Source of the DNA: Steroidobacter sp.
GTDB taxonomy: Bacteria; Pseudomonadota; Gammaproteobacteria; Steroidobacterales; Steroidobacteraceae
Assembly (NCBI GenBank): GCA_025929585.1
Contig: JAICPY010000017.1
Coordinates: forward strand, 1 to 57,218
Direction of reading: 5' to 3'
Length of the DNA: 57,218 nt
Positions 52,801-57,218 of the stretch are shown piece by piece. Positions within the stretch are counted from its first letter, which is position 1; each line of letters opens with the position of its first letter. Made by a program: the position numbers and the translations under genes. The notes beneath the pieces were generated by a model. That model was not told the DNA's origin, ran no database searches, and saw nothing but the letters and a program-made list of their open reading frames with translations.

Positions 52801-54273
52801 AGTGATTAGGCTGAACGTGAGGTAGCCTCCTGCGGTCTGAATCGGACGCACTAATCCTTCGAGCTCTGTCCACGCAGCGTCGTAAACGCCGGAGGGAGCC
52901 AGTTCGGGATCGACCTCCTGAGGTTCGGGAAGCGAGGCAGGGCCGAGGGTGCGCAAATGCGGATGAATGATGACGGGCGCAAATCCGCCTGCCGAAGTCA
53001 GACCGGTGACGACTACTTGTTGCCCAGCTCGTAAGTAGTCCAGATTTTGATCCGAGGCATCCACATAGATGCCCTCGTTTCCCATTTGCAGAAAGTAGCA
53101 ATCGCGCAGCCGGTGGACCGACGTCAACACCGCCGTTAGGCGTACGGGGTATGCACGTTGCGCTTCTTCCGCGGGCAATGCGCGAATCGCCGCGATGTCG
53201 GTAATCAGCGGTAGCTTCGGCTGCACGAGCGACGGGCGCGCCGGCGCAGCATGCTCGACTCGAGTTACTTGGGCGCGTTGCAAAGTGATCGTGAAACGTC
53301 GCCGTGTCGGCCAGCCTTGTGCCTCGATTACGTCCCCTGGCTTGAAGGATGCAGCGTTCGCCGTTTCGATCGGCATCACGACACCGCCGTTCTCGACCAG
53401 CAGAATGTTTTCCGAATCGGCGGCGACAACGTTTGCTTTGAGACGAATGCGATGCCCGCGTGCGACCCACTCGGGATTCGCGACCAGCGAATAAATCGAA
53501 TCTACATCTTGAACCTCCTTTGCCGGGGGCTGGATGAGGGAAAGATCATCCAAAGACGTGACGAACATTCGCGGCGGAAAATCTTCGATTCGACTAGTCC
53601 CAAGCTGCGTCTCATCGTAATCACGCCGCACGATGCCGCGCACGGATACCCGCGAATCGATCAGCGTCTCGGGCGCAGCCTGTGCTCCAATGATGGTCAC
53701 CGGCATGCGGTAACCATCCTGGCTGAGCTCCAGAACGAGCCGATCTTTCTCGTTGTTTACGGAGCGCACGACGCCTTCGGTTTCCACGCGCACGTATTCG
53801 CCCAATGCAGCATCGAAGAACAGCGAGCCGATCGTGCGTTTCTCTGCACCCGGAATCGAGCTTCTGCCCGTTGTCTTCACCCGTATGTCGGCTAGCTCCA
53901 AACTTTTCATTCCCAGGGAAGGAACGAATTCGCCACGCAGTTTTCCGGTCACCAGGATGACATCGCCCGGGGTCGGCACGTCTGTCCCGCTCGGGCTTTG
54001 AATCCGCATCGCACCGGTCGGATCTTGGAAGTAGAAGCGTTGGTTAGCCGAGTCCGAGAATGTGACCACACCTTTTAGGGTCACCTGATTCCCCGCTCGC
54101 AAGCTTTTCAAGTCTTGGACGCTCAGCTCGCTGCTGAACGAGGCGAACGTACCCGTGGGCACGAAAGTACGAACTAGAAAAAATACGGAGAGGCCCGCTA
54201 GGAGAAGCAGGGTTACGAGTAAGTAAGGCGCGGCGCGGTGACGCCGCTTAGTGGTTTGCGTCGAGGTTCTCAC
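49876..54273 (-). CDS. Giant hybrid sensor histidine kinase with tandem OB-fold-like sensor
   Basis: 1465 residues. TM1 about 17-38 and TM2 about 776-798 enclose a periplasmic region of about 735 residues made of about seven repeats of the form [VI]xxxGVVT..., [YF][YF]QD.[TS]GA...V, ...PGD.V...G, for example [40 protein letters not shown] and [20 protein letters not shown], which look like OB folds. Cytoplasm: PAS about 810-930, HisKA with His945 in [15 protein letters not shown], HATPase with [16 protein letters not shown] and GTGLGL, then two receivers, Asp1237 (VTDFNMP) and Asp1378 (VFMDVQMP). Active by motif. The ligand is unknown. No partner regulator adjacent; convergent with the nuclease gene, 12 nt apart. 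Confidence 0.95.
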   Translation of the reverse strand: MRTSTQTTKRRHRAAPYLLVTLLLLAGLSVFFLVRTFVPTGTFASFSSELSVQDLKSLRAGNQVTLKGVVTFSDSANQRFYFQDPTGAMRIQSPSGTDVPTPGDVILVTGKLRGEFVPSLGMKSLELADIRVKTTGRSSIPGAEKRTIGSLFFDAALGEYVRVETEGVVRSVNNEKDRLVLELSQDGYRMPVTIIGAQAAPETLIDSRVSVRGIVRRDYDETQLGTSRIEDFPPRMFVTSLDDLSLIQPPAKEVQDVDSIYSLVANPEWVARGHRIRLKANVVAADSENILLVENGGVVMPIETANAASFKPGDVIEAQGWPTRRRFTITLQRAQVTRVEHAAPARPSLVQPKLPLITDIAAIRALPAEEAQRAYPVRLTAVLTSVHRLRDCYFLQMGNEGIYVDASDQNLDYLRAGQQVVVTGLTSAGGFAPVIIHPHLRTLGPASLPEPQEVDPELAPSGVYDAAWTELEGLVRPIQTAGGYLTFSLITAVGTVRTSILHPADVSKLEEFVDARVRARGVFSTSFTSEGVLTGYRLFVDSEDAIRIIKPAPANSVATEPKPVKNLLKFSGGSVRGRRAHVRGVVTLNDGASLYVQDESGAVQVQASRSDARAGDVVDALGYPTPSEHGPLLADAVVQVTQEHSPIAPLQATPEEILHGNLDSRLIEIEARVLSHVDGATQQTLVLRSGYVTFNADLRDGTPMPRMREGSLVKVTGICVVHRQQMFYRDARSVPAAFRILLRSANDVHMIDAAPWWNLRHAWPALAILTLSICLAMLWVFVLRKRVRAQTHELDSQRTFLRQIIDMCPNFIFVKDRAGRFTLANRALADAYERRPEEMLGKTDSQIGVIDKEAHEYFLEDMQVLDTQQEKIVPQEARTDLAGRKLWMHTVRRPLIGPEGLATHVLGISNDITLHKQAEATLLKAREAAEAANRAKSEFLANMSHEIRTPLNGIIGMSELCLDTDLSPEQREYLETVKLSADSLLAVINDILDFSKIEAGKLELDPSEFDVRDTLEAAMKTMALRAHQKELELTCDVGLDVPEFVKGDANRLRQVVVNLVANAIKFTEKGEVGLRVRLQVTDGAHCVLHFTVSDTGIGIPADRHEQIFNPFVQADSSTTRRYGGTGLGLTISNRLATMMEGRMWLESEIDKGSRFHFTVRFGVVEDALPRLATSAPRALESVRVLIVDDNETNRRILHDATMRWKMRPLIAADAAEALVKLDEAARAGDPCRLMVTDFNMPVADGLSLIERVRARPDLSATVIMMLTSSGQRQDAARCRELGIETYLVKPVRLKELRDAMLRALGSRAAPSAAVPRRSKEVHSSSSGLNILLAEDNVVNQLLMQRLLQKRGHRVTIADTGTAVLEALERDTFDLVFMDVQMPQLDGFETTIEIRKREAGRGERLNIVALTAHAMTGDRERCLAAGMDGYLTKPINPKELDETLKSYSSPSELATVSTITSGSVSS

Positions 54274-54580
54274 ACAGACTCATCCGATAACGACACCAAG
54301 CTCGCTTTGCGGCCCGCTATGAAGCGCCTGGGTGCTGATCCTGTCCTCATTCTCTGGGTAGGTGCGGTGACACAGTTCCGTCCTTGGGATTCCATCGGCT
54401 GAATCCGGGAAAACCTTAAATAGGTAGGTGGCTGTGACAATTGGCAATCTTCAAAATTGGGCTCGAAGGCTCAGAATTGCTCGTGGCTCGCGGCCCGAGA
54501 CGGCTCAGCCCGCGAGCCTGGCTTTTACTGCCGGGCCGCACCACACTTTCGCATTCCGCCATTCTTGACGAGACAAGCTG
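54274..54580. other. 307-nt leader between the histidine kinase and metY
   Basis: No gene. It contains the promoters of the divergent genes. On the plus strand GGCTCGCGG (54485-54493) pairs with CCGCGAGCC (54510-54518), followed by TGGCTTTTAC, a terminator-like hairpin 63 nt before metY. Another GGCTCG copy at about 54460 could pair with the same 3' arm, so an alternative structure is possible. It does not match SAM-I, SAM-II or SAH riboswitch consensus as I know them. Confidence 0.45.
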
Positions 54581-55846
54581 ATGAAAGACCAAACCATTGC
54601 GGTTCATGGGGGTTATGAAACCGATCCGACGACTCGGTCGGTTGCGGCACCGATCTATCAAACGGTGGCGTTCGAGTTCGACAGCGCACAGCACGGCGCT
54701 GATCTGTTCAACCTCGCGGTACCGGGGAATATCTACACTCGAATTATGAATCCAACTTGCGATGTGCTCGAGAAGCGGGTCGCGATGTTGGAGGGTGGAG
54801 TGGCTAGCCTGGCTCTCTCGGCCGGCAGCGCCGCGATCAATTATTCCATCCTGAATCTCGCGCAGGCGGGCGACAATATCGTTACGACGCCTCAACTGTA
54901 CGGCGGAACGTACACGCTATTCGCTCACATGCTGCCGAAACTAGGCATCGACGTGCGATTCGCGGCGGGGGATTCGGCCGCAGACCTCGAGAAGCTGATC
55001 GATCGCAAGACCAAGGCAGTGTTCTTCGAAACGATCGGTAATCCGGCAGGCAACATCGTGGACATCGAGGCCGTCACAAAGATGGCTCGCAGTCATGGCA
55101 TTGCCACGATCGTCGACAATACCGTGGCGACACCTGCGCTGCTGAAACCCTTCCAATATGGAGCTGACATCGTCGTTCACTCGGCCACCAAATATATGGG
55201 CGGTCACGGCACGACGCTGGGAGGCGTTCTCGTGGACTCAGGCGCATTCCCTTGGGCCGAGTACAAGGAGCGCTATCCGATGTTCAACGAACCGGAAGCT
55301 TCCTATCACGGCGTCGTGTACGTGGACGCCCTCGGACCTGCCGCTTACATCGGACGTGCGCGAACCGTACCTTTGCGGAACACTGGCTCGGCGCTCTCAC
55401 CATTCAATGCGTTTCAACTCTTGCAAGGCATCGAAACGTTGCCGTTACGAATGGAGCGCCATTGCACGAACACTCAGCGCGTCGCGGAATACTTGAGCGA
55501 GCACAAATCCGTGCAGTGGGTCAGCTATGCAGGATTGAACAACCATCCTCACTATGCGCTTGCGCAGAAATATATGGCGGGCCGAGCTTCGGGCATTCTT
55601 ACCTTCGGAGTGAAGGGCGGTTTCGATGCGGGCGTGAAGTTCTACGACGCGCTGAAACTGTTCAAGCGCCTGGTGAACATCGGCGATGCCAAATCGCTCG
55701 CCTGTCATCCTGCATCGACTACGCACCGCCAACTCACCGAGGAGGAACAGCGCAGAGTCGGCGTGGCGCCCGAGGCGATCCGACTATCGGTCGGAATCGA
55801 AGACATCGAGGACATTCTGGAGGATTTGGATCAGGCGCTGAGGTGA
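54581..55846 (+). CDS. metY: O-acetylhomoserine (thiol)-lyase MetY
   Basis: Makes homocysteine from O-acetylhomoserine and sulfide, using PLP. 421 residues. Motifs: TIAVHGGYETDPTTRSVAAPIYQTVAF, YTRIMNPTCDVLEKRVAMLEGG, ALSAGSAAINYS, PQLYGGTYTLF, IVDNTVATP, and the PLP-Lys in HSATKYMGGHG near residue 205. The long insertion with RYPMFNEPEASYHGVVYVDALG and the SLACHPASTTHRQL ending separate MetY from MetB/MetC. Fits the methionine context of metK and ahcY, although 15 kb away. Preceded by a hairpin leader. Confidence 0.96.
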   Translation: MKDQTIAVHGGYETDPTTRSVAAPIYQTVAFEFDSAQHGADLFNLAVPGNIYTRIMNPTCDVLEKRVAMLEGGVASLALSAGSAAINYSILNLAQAGDNIVTTPQLYGGTYTLFAHMLPKLGIDVRFAAGDSAADLEKLIDRKTKAVFFETIGNPAGNIVDIEAVTKMARSHGIATIVDNTVATPALLKPFQYGADIVVHSATKYMGGHGTTLGGVLVDSGAFPWAEYKERYPMFNEPEASYHGVVYVDALGPAAYIGRARTVPLRNTGSALSPFNAFQLLQGIETLPLRMERHCTNTQRVAEYLSEHKSVQWVSYAGLNNHPHYALAQKYMAGRASGILTFGVKGGFDAGVKFYDALKLFKRLVNIGDAKSLACHPASTTHRQLTEEEQRRVGVAPEAIRLSVGIEDIEDILEDLDQALR

Positions 55847-55847
55847 T

Positions 55848-55986
55848 GTGAGGTGACGGGGTGACGAGGTGACGGAGAGACGACGTCAGAAACGCGCTGA
55901 TGATTCGCTGCTGCCCGGTCCAATGTCGTGGGAGCCAACAGCCTTCCTGATTCGTTCTGACTTCGTCACCCCGTCACCCCGTCACT
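55848..55986. repeat. Inverted word-repeat element 13 (GTGACGRG words)
   Basis: Left arm 55848-55889: GTGAG, GTGACGGG, GTGACGAG, GTGACGGA, GAGACGAC, GTCAGAAA. Right arm 55955-55986 reads inversely GTGACGGG, GTGACGGG, GTGACGAA, GTCAGAACGA. Loop about 65 nt. It begins 2 nt after the metY stop and ends 11 nt before the next ATG, so it fills the whole gap. GTCAGAACGA also occurs in element 3. Confidence 0.92.
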
Positions 55987-55997
55987 TCTCTTCAGAA

Positions 55998-57014
55998 ATG
56001 CGTCCCATCTTCAGCGCACAGCTCGTCAATCGCGCTTTCGGCGATCCTGGTCTGTACCTGGATTTGAAGTTCGAGCGTCGTGCTCTGCTGTTCGACATCG
56101 GTGATATCACGGCACTTTCGACACGCAAGCTCCTTCGAGTAAGCGACGTGTTCGTGTCTCATACACACATGGATCACTTTGCGGGTTTCGATCACCTGCT
56201 ACGTGTGTGCTTAGGCCGTGACACGGGGGTGAGGCTTTACGGTCCGCCGCATTTTATCGAGCAAGTCGGCCACAAGCTCGCTGCGTACACCTGGAATCTA
56301 GTGGAAAACTATCGAACGGAGTTCCTCGTCCAGGCTCATGAGCTGCACGAGAATGGACGCATTCGTCGCGCGAGATTTAGCAGTAAGCGTCGCTTCGAGC
56401 GCGAGCAAATGGAGGATCTCACGTCGAAGGAAGGTTTGCTGTTGCAGGAGCCGCATTTCACCGTGCGCGCCGCCATGCTCGATCATCATGGGCTCCCTTC
56501 GCTTGCCTTCCGCTTCGAAGAAGCGACGCACATCAACGTCTGGAAGAATCGGCTCGAAGAATTGGGCTTGCCCACGGGCAATTGGTTGACCGAACTGAAG
56601 CGACTTACACGCGAAGCGGCGCCGGAGCACACTCCCGTACGCGTGCATTGGCGAACTCGTGAAGGCAGCCACGAGGAAATCTTCGAGCTCGGCCTGCTGA
56701 AGCAGCGTGTCCTGGAGTTCGTGCCGGGTGAGCGCGTGGCCTATGTAACGGACGTTGCGGGTCACGAGGAGAATACTCAACGGCTGATCGATTTCGTCAG
56801 AGGGGTCGAAGTGCTTTTCATCGAAAGCGTGTTCTTGGAGCAAGACATCGAGCATGCGATTCGTAAAGCGCATTTGACTGCGGCTCAAGCCGGCAAAATT
56901 GCAAAGGATGCCGGCGTAAAAACCGCGATTCCGTTTCATTTCTCTACGCGATACATGGAGCAGGCAGAGCAGCTGCGCAGCGAATTCGAAAACGCGTGGA
57001 GAAATATCGCCTGA
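55998..57014 (+). CDS. RNase Z-like metallo-beta-lactamase-fold hydrolase
   Basis: 338 residues from ATG 55998; an upstream frame extension runs through repeat element 13 and is rejected. LLFDIGDITALSTRKLLRVSDVFVSHTHMDHFAGFDHLL gives the HxHxDH metal motif near residue 52-57. Further ligands are likely in MLDHHGLPSLAFRF, AYVTDVAGHEEN (Asp) and AIPFHFSTRY (His), the pattern of RNase Z/ElaC-type or related phosphodiesterases. Could process tRNA 3' ends or act on cyclic nucleotides; the sequence does not decide. No Shine-Dalgarno. Confidence 0.88.
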   Translation: MRPIFSAQLVNRAFGDPGLYLDLKFERRALLFDIGDITALSTRKLLRVSDVFVSHTHMDHFAGFDHLLRVCLGRDTGVRLYGPPHFIEQVGHKLAAYTWNLVENYRTEFLVQAHELHENGRIRRARFSSKRRFEREQMEDLTSKEGLLLQEPHFTVRAAMLDHHGLPSLAFRFEEATHINVWKNRLEELGLPTGNWLTELKRLTREAAPEHTPVRVHWRTREGSHEEIFELGLLKQRVLEFVPGERVAYVTDVAGHEENTQRLIDFVRGVEVLFIESVFLEQDIEHAIRKAHLTAAQAGKIAKDAGVKTAIPFHFSTRYMEQAEQLRSEFENAWRNIA

Positions 57015-57136
57015 CGCACCATAAATCTCCGGCCCCTCGCGAGAGTAGCGAAGAGCAGTCAGACAACTAGGCCTGTCAACCGTCAATAGTCTACCGGCCA
57101 CCGGACTAAGCCGCATTCACGCCGAGGCATTCACAT

Positions 57137-57218
57137 CTAGTATTCGACTTTGTCGGATTTCGCTTGCCAATCTTCGAACACGCGTAGCGCTTCGCCTCGC
57201 AATAGTTGTTTCATGGGA
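57137..57218 (-). CDS. C-terminal end of an unidentified gene entering from the right
   Basis: 27 codons in minus frame end with PMKQLLRGEALRVFEDWQAK then SDKVEY and stop TAG (57137-57139). Amino-acid makeup looks real and the frame is open to the edge. Family not identifiable. Between 57015 and 57136 lies a short GTCAACCGTCAAT word pair (57074-57088) but no gene. Confidence 0.55.
   Translation of the reverse strand, partial: PMKQLLRGEALRVFEDWQAKSDKVEY

Noticed and set aside
1305-54273. Many long open frames antisense to moaA, ppc, ahcY and the histidine kinase
   Set aside because: They mirror strong genes, have biased Arg/Ser/Pro composition and no motifs; they are shadows of GC-rich coding DNA.
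55869-55997. Extended N-terminus of the RNase Z-like protein
   Set aside because: The extension is a translation of repeat element 13 and does not resemble the family; MRPIFSAQLVNRAFGDPGLYL is the natural start.
1-57218. tRNA, rRNA, prophage or IS elements
   Set aside because: No cloverleaf, rRNA-like stretch, transposase or integrase sequence was recognised in either strand.

Overview
The window reads as chromosomal DNA of a gammaproteobacterium, and gene types and order suggest the Xanthomonadales/Nevskiales side (for example Steroidobacteraceae). That placement is inferred from gene content (ECF sigma plus Ser/Thr kinase with TPRs, GH13/MFS/LacI sugar locus, FolD, MetK, AhcY, PurU); there is no rRNA marker. 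No phage, integrase, IS transposase, tRNA, rRNA or CRISPR was seen.

Layout. 1-3.6 kb (minus): a molybdenum cofactor operon moeA-moaA-moaC-mobA, mobA running off the left edge. 3.7-5.2 kb (minus): three tandem paralogous small secreted proteins. 5.4-7.2 kb: modBC without modA. 7.2-12.7 kb: an aldehyde dehydrogenase (mmsA type), an outer-membrane patatin/barrel protein, a small hypothetical gene and an AraC regulator. 12.8-17.2 kb (minus): SYLF protein, then an ECF sigma factor/membrane Ser-Thr kinase pair. 17.4-18.1 kb: a lipoprotein-like protein made of six 13-residue repeats, and a small secreted protein. 18.3-28.4 kb: a c-di-GMP-I (GEMM) riboswitch followed by a same-strand train encoding a TlpA-like thioredoxin, a coiled-coil periplasmic protein, two large TPR proteins, a TPR lipoprotein, a small secreted protein, ExbB/TolQ, two ExbD/TolR and a TonB/AgmX-like protein. 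This looks like a complete trans-envelope, proton-driven machine, related in layout to Agl-Glt/Ttp-type systems. 28.6-35 kb: a small conserved gene, ppc, a 68-residue gene, MarR, folD and a diguanylate cyclase response regulator. 35.3-40.1 kb: an S-adenosylmethionine cycle block: adenosine kinase, metK, SAH riboswitch, ahcY, purU. 40.4-46.2 kb: alpha-glucosidase, two sugar MFS transporters and a LacI regulator. 46.3-57.2 kb: small membrane proteins, an extensin-like protein, alkB, a secreted nuclease, a giant hybrid histidine kinase, metY, an RNase Z-like metallo-hydrolase and the end of an unidentified gene.

The most unusual signal is not a gene. At least eleven two-armed elements recur, almost all in intergenic gaps. 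Each has two inverted arms of about 20-48 nt built from tandem 7-9 nt words. The word differs between elements (GCGGACG, GTGACGRR, GTGTAGAC, GGTTGAC, GTGATGAA, AGTCCGC and others) but is shared by both arms of one element. The loop-proximal end of nearly every arm carries a [ACT]AGA motif, most often GTCAGA. Two copies of the GCGGACG type reach into coding sequence, and their arms are read in the same frame in both proteins. I regard this as an undescribed or poorly described repeat system.

The genes connect in several ways. A c-di-GMP synthase with an intact inhibitory site lies in the same window as a c-di-GMP riboswitch that leads the envelope-machine operon. Folate one-carbon genes (folD, purU) flank the methyl-cycle genes, and adenosine kinase plus AhcY remove both products of SAH. 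Molybdate uptake sits beside molybdopterin synthesis.
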